Of a stretch of 9,095 nt of DNA, positions 1 through 6,200 are shown piece by piece. Positions within the stretch are counted from its first letter, which is position 1, and each line of letters starts with the position of its first letter. A program made the translations under genes and the position numbers. The notes below the pieces were generated by a model. That model did no database searches. It was not told the origin of the DNA and saw only the letters and a list, made by a program, of their open reading frames with translations. Origin of the DNA: Sphingomonadales bacterium. GTDB taxonomy: Bacteria > Pseudomonadota > Alphaproteobacteria > Sphingomonadales > Sphingomonadaceae. The stretch lies in contig JAAFIT010000072.1 of assembly GCA_013298745.1 (NCBI GenBank), positions 1 to 9,095 of the forward strand. Direction: 5' to 3'.

Positions 1-116
1 ACGGGCTGGTACTGACCGGGCACTTCCTCGAACGCGATATCCTGTCAGGTCGCGGTCGTGACCTTCTCGACGCACGCGAAAGACTGGCGGCGAGGGCAGC
101 GCCCGGCTATCGCTGA
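1..116 (+). CDS. recO: DNA repair protein RecO, C-terminal end (partial)
   Basis: Only the last 37 codons are present, read from base 3, ending at the TGA at 114-116; the start lies outside the window. RecO works with RecR (and RecF) to load RecA onto SSB-coated single-stranded DNA in recombinational gap repair. The visible tail reads LTGHFLERDILSG followed by an Arg/Ala-rich helix with LLDARERL, which matches my recollection of the C-terminal helix of alphaproteobacterial RecO proteins. The stop lies 3 bp before the parC ATG, so the two genes are probably co-transcribed; recO next to parC is a familiar order in sphingomonads and supports the call. The catalytic and OB-fold parts cannot be inspected, so the identification rests on this short tail plus context. 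Confidence 0.78.
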   Translation, partial: GLVLTGHFLERDILSGRGRDLLDARERLAARAAPGYR

Positions 117-119
117 ACC

Positions 120-2381
120 ATGGCCAGAACCACCACCGCTCCCCCACCCGAACCGCCGCTCGATCGCATTCTCGATACCCCGTTCGATACGGCGCTTGGC
201 GACCGCTATCTCGTCTACGCGCTGTCGACGATTACCGCCCGGTCGCTGCCCGATCTGCGCGACGGCTTGAAGCCGGTGCACCGCCGTATCCTGTGGGGCA
301 TGCGGCTGCTGCGGCTCGATCCCGGCTCAGCCTACAAGAAATCGGCCCGTGTCGTCGGCGATGTCATGGGGAAATATCACCCGCACGGCGATCAATCGAT
401 CTACGACGCGCTGGTTCGCCTCAGCCAGGATTTCTCGCTGCGCTATCCGCTGATCGACGGCCAGGGCAATTTCGGCAACATCGACGGCGATAACGCAGCG
501 GCCATGCGCTACACCGAAGCGCGGATGACGCGCGCCGCGACGCTGCTGATGGACGGCCTCGACGAAGCCAGCGTCGATTTCCGCGCCACTTACAATGGCG
601 AGGAGGAAGAGCCGGAAGTGTTTCCGGGCATGTTCCCCAATCTGCTCGCCAATGGTTCGTCGGGCATCGCTGTCGGCATGGCGACGAGCATCCCGCCGCA
701 CAATGCCGCCGAAGTGCTCGATGCCGCGATGGGCCTGCTCGCCGACCCCGATCTGACCGATGCCGATCTGCTGCAATGGGTGAAGGGCCCGGATTTCCCG
801 ACTGGCGGCATCTGTGTCGAACCCGCGGCCAGCATCGCCGAAAGCTATACCACGGGGCGTGGCAGTTTCCGGCTCAGGGCGCGGTGGCGCCGCGAAGACC
901 TCGGCCAGGGCATGTGGCGCATCGTCGTCGAGGAAATCCCCTATCAGGTCGTCAAGGGCAAGCTCATCGAGGCGCTCGCCGAACTGGTCAACGACAAGAA
1001 GCTGCCGATCCTTGGCGATATCGACGATGAATCGGACGAAAAGGTCCGCATCGTCATCGAGCCGCGATCACGCAATGTCGATCCGGCGGTGCTGATGGAA
1101 AGCCTGTTCAAGCTGACCGATCTTGAAGTGCGCGTGCCCTTGAACATGAACGTCCTCGATCATGGCCGGCCGGGCGTGCTGTCGCTGAAATCGGTCATCG
1201 CCAAATGGCTGGTACACCAGCGCGAGGTGCTGATCGCCCGCTCGCAATATCGCCTCGGCAAGATCGAGGCGCGGCTGGAAATCCTCGGCGGGCTGCTCAA
1301 GGCCTATCTCAACCTCGATGAAGTCATTCGCATCATCCGCGAGGAGGATGACGCCAAGGCCGGGTTGATCGCCGCGTTCGTCCTCACCGAAGTCCAGGCC
1401 GAAGCCATCCTCAACATGCGGCTGCGCTCTTTGCGCAAGCTCGAGGAGTTCGAGATCACCAAGGAGAACAAGGCGCTGACCCAGGAAGGCAAGGATTTGC
1501 GAGTGCTGATCGGCAGCCCAGCGGCGCAGACAGCGCGGTTGCAGACAGAACTGGCCGAAATCCGTGCTGCCTATGGTCCGACGACCGCGCTCGGCATGCG
1601 CCGCACCACCATCGAAGCGGCGCCCGATGTGAAGATGATCAGCCTTGAAGACATGATCGACAAGGAGCCGCTTACGATCATTGCGTCGCAAAAGGGCTGG
1701 GTGCGCGCGATGAAAGGGCATAGCGATCTTGGTGCCGGCGAAGCGATCAAGTTCAAGGAAGGCGACGGCCCGGCCTTTGCCTTTCATGCTTACACCACCG
1801 ACAAGATCATGGTCGCCGCCTCCGACGGGCGCTTCTACACGCTGACGCCCGACAAGCTGCCCGGCGGGCGCGGATTCGGTGAGCCGCTACGCTTGATGAT
1901 CGACCTGTCCGAAGGCGCCGAGATCATCGCGCTGGCGGTGTGGAAGTCCGATGCGCGGCTGCTGCTCGCCGCCAATGACGGGCGCGGCTTTGTTGTGGAG
2001 GCCACCGATGTGCTCGCCGAAACCCGCAAGGGCCGCCAGGTCGTCAATCTGAAGGACAAGGCCAGGTTCACGGTGCTGAAAGCGATCACGCCGGGTGACG
2101 ACATGGTCGCGGTGATCGGCGACAACCGCAAGTTGCTGGTGTTTCCGCTCGAAGACCTGCCCGTCATGGCGCGCGGTCAGGGCGTGGCGCTGCAGAAGTA
2201 CAAGGATGGTGGCCTGTCGGACGCGCGCAGTTTTGTCATGGCCGATGGCCTGAGCTGGGCGATGGGCGGCGCCGGCACGCGTACGCGCACCGAGGCCGAT
2301 CTGACCTTCTGGAAGGGCGCCCGCGGCAGCGCCGGGCGCCTGCCGCCAACGGGCTTCCCGCGTGACAACAAGTTCGGCTGA
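120..2381 (+). CDS. parC: DNA topoisomerase IV subunit A (ParC)
   Basis: ParC is the DNA-cleaving subunit of the ParC2ParE2 type IIA topoisomerase that decatenates daughter chromosomes in the cytoplasm. The 753-aa length fits ParC rather than the longer GyrA. The N-terminal domain carries the [14 protein letters not shown] stretch (about residues 45-58), the KYHPHGD winged-helix segment (85-91) and the catalytic tyrosine Y131 in [10 protein letters not shown]. The tower and coiled-coil region follows to about residue 490. The C-terminal beta-pinwheel contains the ParC-type segment [11 protein letters not shown] (about residues 523-533), and no GyrA-box was seen. At the quinolone-determining sites, the residue matching E. 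coli Ser80 is Gln92 and the one matching Glu84 is Asp96. The ATG at 120 follows the recO stop by 3 bp without a strong Shine-Dalgarno sequence, which suggests translational coupling. No frameshift or truncation was seen. ParE is not in the window. Confidence 0.97.
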   Translation: MARTTTAPPPEPPLDRILDTPFDTALGDRYLVYALSTITARSLPDLRDGLKPVHRRILWGMRLLRLDPGSAYKKSARVVGDVMGKYHPHGDQSIYDALVRLSQDFSLRYPLIDGQGNFGNIDGDNAAAMRYTEARMTRAATLLMDGLDEASVDFRATYNGEEEEPEVFPGMFPNLLANGSSGIAVGMATSIPPHNAAEVLDAAMGLLADPDLTDADLLQWVKGPDFPTGGICVEPAASIAESYTTGRGSFRLRARWRREDLGQGMWRIVVEEIPYQVVKGKLIEALAELVNDKKLPILGDIDDESDEKVRIVIEPRSRNVDPAVLMESLFKLTDLEVRVPLNMNVLDHGRPGVLSLKSVIAKWLVHQREVLIARSQYRLGKIEARLEILGGLLKAYLNLDEVIRIIREEDDAKAGLIAAFVLTEVQAEAILNMRLRSLRKLEEFEITKENKALTQEGKDLRVLIGSPAAQTARLQTELAEIRAAYGPTTALGMRRTTIEAAPDVKMISLEDMIDKEPLTIIASQKGWVRAMKGHSDLGAGEAIKFKEGDGPAFAFHAYTTDKIMVAASDGRFYTLTPDKLPGGRGFGEPLRLMIDLSEGAEIIALAVWKSDARLLLAANDGRGFVVEATDVLAETRKGRQVVNLKDKARFTVLKAITPGDDMVAVIGDNRKLLVFPLEDLPVMARGQGVALQKYKDGGLSDARSFVMADGLSWAMGGAGTRTRTEADLTFWKGARGSAGRLPPTGFPRDNKFG

Positions 2382-2382
2382 C

Positions 2383-2877
2383 ATGGCATCGGTCCGGAAG
2401 TTGACGGTGGCCGATGCGGCAGCGTTCCGCGATCTCCGGCTCGCCGGGCTTGTCGATGAACCGCGCGCCTTTTCGGCCGACTGGAGCGAGGAAGTGCAGC
2501 ACGACCGCGATTGGTTCGCCGCCCGCATCGCATCGAGCGCAATTTTCGCTATTGCGGATGACGTCGGCAGCCTGCTCGCCATCACCGGCCTGTCGATCCC
2601 GACCAACCCCAAGCAGCGGCACCGCGGACATATCTGGGGCGTCTATGTGAGGCCCGAAGCCCGCAGTCGCGGCTTGGCGACCGCCCTGCTCGCTGCCGCC
2701 ATCGCCGCAGCACGCGGCCGCGTCGAAGTGCTGCACCTGGGCGTCGGCACCTATAATGATGCCGCCCGCCGCTGCTATCGTGCCGCCGGCTTTATTGAAA
2801 CAGGGTTCGAACCGCGCGCGCTGCGCATCGGCGATGACTATTTTGACGAAGTTACCATGACGCTGCGGCTGGCATGA
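2383..2877 (+). CDS. GNAT family N-acetyltransferase
   Basis: This is a 164-aa cytoplasmic acetyl-CoA-dependent acyltransferase of the GNAT fold; its substrate cannot be read from the sequence. Motif A is clear: WGVYVRPEARSRGLATALL (residues 85-103) contains the RxxGxA pyrophosphate loop, R94-S-R-G97-L-A99. Motif B follows with N125 and AARRCYRAAGF (127-137), the usual segment ending in a Tyr-bearing helix and GF. The strand order and length are standard for single-domain GNATs. A GTG at 2362 in the same frame would add 7 residues inside parC. The ATG at 2383 is preferred because it lies one base after the parC stop and the protein then begins directly with the first beta strand (RKLTVADAAAFRDLR). 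Coupling to parC looks positional rather than functional. It could be a protein- or small-molecule acetyltransferase. Confidence 0.9.
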   Translation: MASVRKLTVADAAAFRDLRLAGLVDEPRAFSADWSEEVQHDRDWFAARIASSAIFAIADDVGSLLAITGLSIPTNPKQRHRGHIWGVYVRPEARSRGLATALLAAAIAAARGRVEVLHLGVGTYNDAARRCYRAAGFIETGFEPRALRIGDDYFDEVTMTLRLA

Positions 2878-2882
2878 TACCG

Positions 2883-2888
2883 AAGGGA
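2883..2888 (+). promoter_or_regulatory. Shine-Dalgarno site for the 42-aa ORF
   Basis: AAGGGA lies about 8 bases before the ATG at 2897. It is purine-rich, and the only good ribosome-binding-site match in the 19-bp gap after the GNAT gene. It supports real translation of the very short ORF that follows. Confidence 0.5.
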
Positions 2889-2896
2889 CGATTCGA

Positions 2897-3025
2897 ATGA
2901 TGGGCGTTGCGCTGTTTCTCGTCGCTTTGTTCGCGATGTTCGGCTGGTTCGGTTATCTGGTCGTAAAGGACCCGGCCAATCTGTTCAAGCGCCGCCCGCC
3001 TCCCGGCGATGACGGACCCGACTGA
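2897..3025 (+). CDS. Small single-pass membrane protein, 42 aa, unknown function
   Basis: I do not recognise a named family. The reading frame opens with two consecutive ATG codons (2897 and 2900), and either may be used. Residues 3-23 (GVALFLVALFAMFGWFGYLVV) form one hydrophobic helix. A short polar tail follows, with KDPANLFKRRPPPG and then acidic GDDGPD at the C-terminus. The basic KRR after the helix suggests that the tail is cytoplasmic and the N-terminus outside. The ORF has a purine-rich ribosome-binding site, sits 19 bp after the GNAT gene, and its TGA overlaps the next ATG as TGATG. That overlap is a strong sign of a genuine, translationally coupled pair. The role is unknown; it could be a small accessory subunit or scaffold partner of the next protein. 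Confidence 0.68.
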   Translation: MMGVALFLVALFAMFGWFGYLVVKDPANLFKRRPPPGDDGPD

Positions 3026-3270
3026 TGCTCGTCATCGCCATCGTCGTCCTGACGCTCATCCTGCTGGTGCTGATTGCGAAGCCGGCACCCAAGGACGCCG
3101 CAGACACACGCCGCAAACCACCGCCGGCCAAGGATGCCAAGGGCGATGCCGACGGCAGTGCGAGCGCGACAACGACAAATGAATTCACCCCCGGCGGCGG
3201 CGATTTCGGTGGCGCCGGCAGCAGCGGCAGTTGGGGTGCTGACGGCGGCGGCGATGGCGGCGGCGATTGA
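3025..3270 (+). CDS. Small membrane-anchored protein with Gly/Asp-rich C-terminal tail, 81 aa
   Basis: Function is unknown. Residues 2-18 are a pure aliphatic transmembrane helix (LVIAIVVLTLILLVLIA). Next comes a charged Lys/Pro/Asp linker (about 19-45, with KPAPKDAADTRRKPPPAKDAKGD split by prolines), then a Ser/Thr-rich patch. The low-complexity tail (about 57-81) has GGGDFGG, GSSGSWG and a repeated DGGG unit ending in Asp. Tails of the GGG-FGG-G-SGSW type also occur at the C-termini of TPM-domain membrane proteins, but no TPM domain is present here. The ATG at 3025 overlaps the preceding stop by one base (TGATG) and has no good ribosome-binding site of its own, so translation probably depends on the 42-aa ORF upstream. 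Low complexity makes homology hard to judge; the coupling is the main support that it is real. Confidence 0.65.
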   Translation: MLVIAIVVLTLILLVLIAKPAPKDAADTRRKPPPAKDAKGDADGSASATTTNEFTPGGGDFGGAGSSGSWGADGGGDGGGD

Positions 3271-3272
3271 TC

Positions 3273-3299
3273 TTGTCGGCCGCTTAATAACGATATAAT
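3273..3299 (+). promoter_or_regulatory. Candidate sigma-70 type promoter for the SPFH gene
   Basis: A perfect TATAAT at 3294-3299 stands out in otherwise GC-rich DNA. The best -35 candidate is TTGTCG at 3273-3278 (4 of 6 matches to TTGACA), with a 15-bp spacer that is slightly short. The predicted transcription start, around 3305-3307, would fall in the palindrome at 3300-3311, so the two may form a promoter-operator pair. This indicates that the SPFH gene starts a new transcription unit. Confidence 0.5.
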
Positions 3300-3311
3300 G
3301 ATGATATCATC
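3300..3311. promoter_or_regulatory. 12-bp perfect palindrome, candidate operator
   Basis: GATGATATCATC reads identically on both strands. It lies directly after the TATAAT and 18 bp before the SPFH start codon. Outside it, ACGATAT (3290-3296) and ATATCGT (3322-3328) form a second, 7-bp inverted pair around the same area, whose right arm begins one base after the Shine-Dalgarno AGGAG. This is a typical position for a repressor site. An obvious candidate binder is the RHH protein encoded two genes on (4222-4413), but that is inference. Confidence 0.45.
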
Positions 3312-3316
3312 TTTTC

Positions 3317-3321
3317 AGGAG
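3317..3321 (+). promoter_or_regulatory. Shine-Dalgarno site of the SPFH gene
   Basis: AGGAG sits 8 bases before the ATG at 3330 and is the strongest ribosome-binding site in the window. It fixes the start of the SPFH protein. It lies next to one arm of the outer ACGATAT/ATATCGT inverted pair. Confidence 0.7.
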
Positions 3322-3329
3322 ATATCGTC

Positions 3330-4217
3330 ATGGCCGACACAACCGACACTGCCCGCAGCCTGGAACGCCCCGGTGGCGGTCGCAACGGCTTTGCCTTTCT
3401 GGCCCTGTTCTTCACGGTGTTCGGGTTGGCAGCGCTTGCCGGCATGGCCGGCGTCTTCAGCCCGGTCATGGTCATCGTTGCCATCCCGGTGCTGATCTTT
3501 GCCCTGCTGCTGCTCGCCGGCTTCTACATGCTGCAGCCCAACGAAGCCGCCGCGATCACCCTGTTCGGCGCCTATCGCGGCACCGACCGCAACCCCGGCC
3601 TGCGCTGGACCTGGCCATGGATGGGCAAGAAGAAGATCTCGCTGCGCGCCCACAACCTGATTTCGCAAACGATCAAGGTCAATGATCAGCGCGGCAACCC
3701 GATCGAAATCGCCGCCCAGGTCGTCTGGCGCGTCACCGATTCGGCGCAGGCGCTGTTCGATGTCGATGATTACATGGGCTTTGTCTCGGCACAGATCGAA
3801 GTCGCGGTGCGCACCATCGGCGCCCGCTACCCCTATGACGATTTCGAGCACAAGGAAGTGACCCTGCGCGGCGATCACGAGCGCATCAGCGGCGAACTGC
3901 GCACCGAACTGATGGCGCGGCTGGCGGTCGCCGGCATCACCGTCGATGAATGCGGCTTTACCCACCTCGCCTATGCCCCCGAAATCGCGGGCTCGATGCT
4001 ACGCCGGCAACAGGCAGCCGCCGTGGTGGCCGCGCGCGAAACGCTCGTCGCCGGCGCCGTCGGCATGGTCGAAATGGCGCTCGCCAAACTCTCCGAACGC
4101 AATGTCGTCCAGCTTGATGACGAACGCCGTGCCGCGATGGTCAGCAACCTCATGGTCGTCCTCTGCGGCGAACGCGACACGCAACCGGTGCTCAACACCG
4201 GCACGCTCTACCAATAG
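3330..4217 (+). CDS. SPFH/band-7 domain membrane protein
   Basis: A 295-aa member of the SPFH (stomatin, prohibitin, flotillin, HflK/C) superfamily, COG0330-like. These proteins oligomerise on membranes as scaffolds, often with proteases or membrane-remodelling partners. After a polar N-terminus there are two hydrophobic segments, about residues 21-42 and 46-67. The SPFH core starts at [18 protein letters not shown] (68-85) and includes the PGLRWTWPW stretch, strand-rich [19 protein letters not shown], the [16 protein letters not shown] region and the late [21 protein letters not shown] segment. The latter precedes an Ala/Arg-rich helix (about 225-245) that normally supports oligomerisation. 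The start is set by AGGAG at 3317-3321. An RHH-protein gene follows 4 bp after the stop; I recall such SPFH-RHH pairs from other proteobacteria. No NfeD-type partner or peptidase is adjacent, so the exact subgroup and role are unknown. Confidence 0.9.
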   Translation: MADTTDTARSLERPGGGRNGFAFLALFFTVFGLAALAGMAGVFSPVMVIVAIPVLIFALLLLAGFYMLQPNEAAAITLFGAYRGTDRNPGLRWTWPWMGKKKISLRAHNLISQTIKVNDQRGNPIEIAAQVVWRVTDSAQALFDVDDYMGFVSAQIEVAVRTIGARYPYDDFEHKEVTLRGDHERISGELRTELMARLAVAGITVDECGFTHLAYAPEIAGSMLRRQQAAAVVAARETLVAGAVGMVEMALAKLSERNVVQLDDERRAAMVSNLMVVLCGERDTQPVLNTGTLYQ

Positions 4218-4221
4218 GATC

Positions 4222-4413
4222 GTGCCGGGCCCCAAGGCCTTCGCGCTGCGGCTTGACCCGGCGCTGCATGCCGCGATCGAGCGCGCGGCCGCCAGTGACC
4301 TGCGCAGCATCAACGCCGAAATCGAGGTGCTGCTGCGCGAAGCGCTGGCGCGGCGCGGGGTGAAGGTGGCGATGACTCCGCCGCCGAAGCGCGGGCGGCC
4401 GAAGGGGGAATAG
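4222..4413 (+). CDS. Arc/HicB-like ribbon-helix-helix DNA-binding protein with AT-hook-like tail, 63 aa
   Basis: The short protein has the RHH pattern: a beta strand KAFALRLDP (residues 5-13), helix A (about 13-25, ALHAAIERAAASD), then LRSINAEIEVLLREALARRG as helix B (27-46). The (L/I)RS(I/V)NA(E/Q)IE motif is characteristic of Arc-type proteins encoded beside SPFH genes. RHH proteins dimerise and insert a two-stranded sheet in the major groove. The tail PPPKRGRPKGE (53-63) contains the RGRP core of an AT-hook, which contacts the minor groove of AT-rich DNA. The start must be the GTG at 4222, since the only in-frame ATG nearby would delete the strand. It lies 4 bp after the SPFH stop, with AGGA at 4216-4219. 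It is more likely a regulator of its own operon than an antitoxin, because no toxin gene is adjacent. Confidence 0.82.
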   Translation: MPGPKAFALRLDPALHAAIERAAASDLRSINAEIEVLLREALARRGVKVAMTPPPKRGRPKGE

Positions 4414-4414
4414 A

Positions 4415-4433
4415 CCGGGGTCGGCGACCCCGG
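4415..4433. terminator. GC-rich hairpin between convergent genes, candidate bidirectional terminator
   Basis: CCGGGGTC (4415-4422) and GACCCCGG (4426-4433) form an 8-bp perfect stem with a 3-base GGC loop. It starts one base after the RHH stop and ends seven bases before the end of cca on the other strand. A further ACCCC at 4434-4438 gives an alternative partner for GGGGT. There is no T-run on either side, so it is not a textbook intrinsic terminator, but its place between convergent genes fits transcription stop or 3'-end protection. Confidence 0.5.
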
Positions 4434-4440
4434 ACCCCAT

Positions 4441-5613
4441 CTATCCTTGGGTGGCCTTGTCGAGGAGGGCGGTCACGGCCTCGGGGTTCTGGGGGAAGCC
4501 TGCGGCGACCCAGGCGCGTTCAAAAGCACCGAGCCGGACGGCAACCTCACGACCCGGAGCGACACCGCGAGCGATGATATCGCGGCCCGATGCTGGTAGC
4601 TTGGGGCGTTCCCAAGCCAGTGCCGCCATTGCGCCTGCTGCATCACCGGCGATGAACAGCCGGTCGGCCACTGCCTCCGCACCATCGCGCCACAGCATCG
4701 CATCGCGCGGCGCCACATCGGGCACAACCGCCGCCGCGATGCGTTCGCGATCGGCATTGGACAAGCGCAGCCGCGCCGTCACCGCCGCAGCGGCATCGGC
4801 CGGCAGCAACACCGCCAGCCGCCGTTGCCATGCCGGCGCCATCCCTGCAGCGGCTTCGGCGCCGATGGTGGCGGTGAGCGCCGCCAGCCGGTCGGCGCGC
4901 AATTCCGGCAACACCGGTACCCAGATGCCGGCGTCGAACATCTGCTCCAGCACCGGCACCGGATCGGCAACACCCAGCAGCCCACGCAATTCCATGGCGA
5001 TGCGTTCACGCGATAAAGCCATCAGATCATTGGCGCGCAGCCGGCACGCCGCCAGCCCTTCGGCATCGATCGCCTTCGCAAATCGCGCCGAAAAACGGAA
5101 AAACCGCAGGATGCGAAGATGATCCTCGGCGATGCGCTGCAAAGGATCGCCGATAAAGCGCACCCGCTGCGCCGCGAGATCGGCCTCGCCGCCGAAGAAA
5201 TCGCTGATCTCGCCGTCCGGCAGTGCCGCATACATCGCGTTGATGGTGAAATCGCGCCGGCTGGCATCTTCCTGCCAATCGTCGGTGAACGCAACTTCGG
5301 CGTGGCGACCATCGGTGGCAACATCGCGGCGCAGCGTCGTCACTTCGGCAATCAAGCCCTCGCCCACCGCCGTCACCGTGCCATGCGCGAGGCCGGTCGG
5401 CACCGCCTTCAGTCCAGCTGCCTTCAGCCGCGCCATCACCTCGGCGGGCGGCAATTGCGTCGCCAGATCGATATCGGCGCTGGCGACCCCGCGCAGTGCG
5501 TCGCGCACCGCGCCGCCGACCAGCCGCGTCATACCCGCCGGGGCATCAAGCGCCGTCAGCAGCGCCGCGCCCGACGGCGTATCTGTCCAGGGCTGGTGCG
5601 GCAGCAGTGTCAC
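4441..5613 (-). CDS. cca: CCA tRNA nucleotidyltransferase (class II, no HD domain)
   Basis: This cytoplasmic enzyme adds or repairs the 3'-CCA end of tRNAs from CTP and ATP without a template. The 390-aa product has the class II head: GGAVRD (33-38) and the two metal-binding aspartates in DID (47-49). It then has the neck motifs RRD (119-121, in SRRDFTINAMY) and EDxxR (E163-D164-H-L-R167, followed by ILRFFRF), which select the incoming base. A helical tail follows; no C-terminal HD phosphohydrolase domain is present, as expected for alphaproteobacteria. The frame is open 34 codons further upstream, to an ATG at 5715. That extension lies inside the Nudix gene and has no family character. The GTG at 5613 is preferred because it overlaps the Nudix stop as GTGA, a standard coupled junction. 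It is the last gene of the DUF1285-Nudix-cca operon; in bacteria whose tRNA genes do not encode CCA it would be essential. Confidence 0.94.
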   Translation of the reverse strand: MTLLPHQPWTDTPSGAALLTALDAPAGMTRLVGGAVRDALRGVASADIDLATQLPPAEVMARLKAAGLKAVPTGLAHGTVTAVGEGLIAEVTTLRRDVATDGRHAEVAFTDDWQEDASRRDFTINAMYAALPDGEISDFFGGEADLAAQRVRFIGDPLQRIAEDHLRILRFFRFSARFAKAIDAEGLAACRLRANDLMALSRERIAMELRGLLGVADPVPVLEQMFDAGIWVPVLPELRADRLAALTATIGAEAAAGMAPAWQRRLAVLLPADAAAAVTARLRLSNADRERIAAAVVPDVAPRDAMLWRDGAEAVADRLFIAGDAAGAMAALAWERPKLPASGRDIIARGVAPGREVAVRLGAFERAWVAAGFPQNPEAVTALLDKATQG

Positions 5614-6200
5614 GTCAGTCGCCTCGACAGATTGACGAGGATCCCCGCCGTCGCGCCCCAGATTTCGTGCTCGCCATGGCGAATGACATAGAAGCGCCGC
5701 TCGCGACCCTGCCATTCGCCGGCGCGCACCTGGTGATTGGCCGGGTCCATCACATGCGCGAACGGCACATGAAACAAATCGGCGACTTCGCTGGCCTGCG
5801 GCGTAAAGGAAAGCCCCGGTGGCACCAGCCCGACAACCGGCGTGATCGCATAACCGGTCCCGGTTTCATAAGCATCGAGCAGCCCGAGCAGTTCGACATG
5901 ATCGCGCCGCAATGCCACCTCCTCCTCGGCCTCGCGCAGCGCGGCCGCGACCGCATCAGCGTCCTCCGGGTCGATACGGCCGCCCGGAAAGGCGATCTGG
6001 CCGGGGTGGCGACGCAGCGCGGCGTTGCGGCGGGTGAGCAGCAGTTGCGGCTCGGCTTCGCGGGTGACGGCGATCAACACAGCCGCCGGAGTCAGATTGG
6101 GCGGAATTGCGCGCTCTGGATCGGGGTGCAGATCCCAATCACCGCCCATTGCCGCTGCAACGGGCTGCGCCAGTGCGGCACGCAGGCGATCGATGGGCAT
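5610..6200 (-). CDS. Nudix hydrolase, CoA pyrophosphatase (NudL/PCD1-like)
   Basis: A 196-aa cytosolic Nudix enzyme predicted to cleave CoA, oxidised CoA or related thioesters to 3',5'-ADP and (acyl-)4'-phosphopantetheine. Two signatures overlap. The CoA-specific NuCoA (UPF0035) signature spans residues 54-74, from LLTRR to FPGG, with conserved T56, R63, G67 and FPGG; one position that is usually Ser or Ala is Asn59. The Nudix box runs 73-97 with the metal-binding REAEEE helix (89-94), and has Ala96 where many Nudix enzymes have Gly, as in E. coli NudL. The frame is open to 6239, but the ATG at 6200 (MPIDRL) is chosen because it overlaps the DUF1285 stop as TGATG. Its own TGA overlaps the cca GTG. 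It likely serves housekeeping turnover of damaged CoA; the operon partners suggest co-expression rather than a shared pathway. Confidence 0.92.
   Translation of the reverse strand: MPIDRLRAALAQPVAAAMGGDWDLHPDPERAIPPNLTPAAVLIAVTREAEPQLLLTRRNAALRRHPGQIAFPGGRIDPEDADAVAAALREAEEEVALRRDHVELLGLLDAYETGTGYAITPVVGLVPPGLSFTPQASEVADLFHVPFAHVMDPANHQVRAGEWQGRERRFYVIRHGEHEIWGATAGILVNLSRRLT

Noticed and set aside
1068..1787. 239-codon antisense frame within parC
   Set aside because: It is a shadow of parC's codon bias, with no domain, no ribosome-binding site and no promoter.
3181..3270. GGC/GGCGGCGAT-rich stretch as a DNA tandem repeat
   Set aside because: It is explained by the Gly/Asp-rich coding tail of the 81-aa protein; repeat units are irregular at the DNA level.
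3260..3284. Imperfect hairpin at the end of the 81-aa ORF (GCGGCGA with TCGGCCGC)
   Set aside because: The stem needs a bulge and has no T-run after it, so it was not called a terminator.
3315..3965. 216-codon antisense frame over the SPFH gene
   Set aside because: The sense strand encodes a clear SPFH protein with an excellent ribosome-binding site; the antisense product resembles no family.
4222..4413. Antitoxin of a HicAB-type toxin-antitoxin pair
   Set aside because: The fold is RHH like some antitoxins, but no toxin gene is adjacent and the neighbour is an SPFH membrane protein, so a regulator role fits better.
5614..5715. 34-codon N-terminal extension of cca
   Set aside because: It lies inside the Nudix gene and has no family similarity, while the GTGA overlap gives a better start at 5613.
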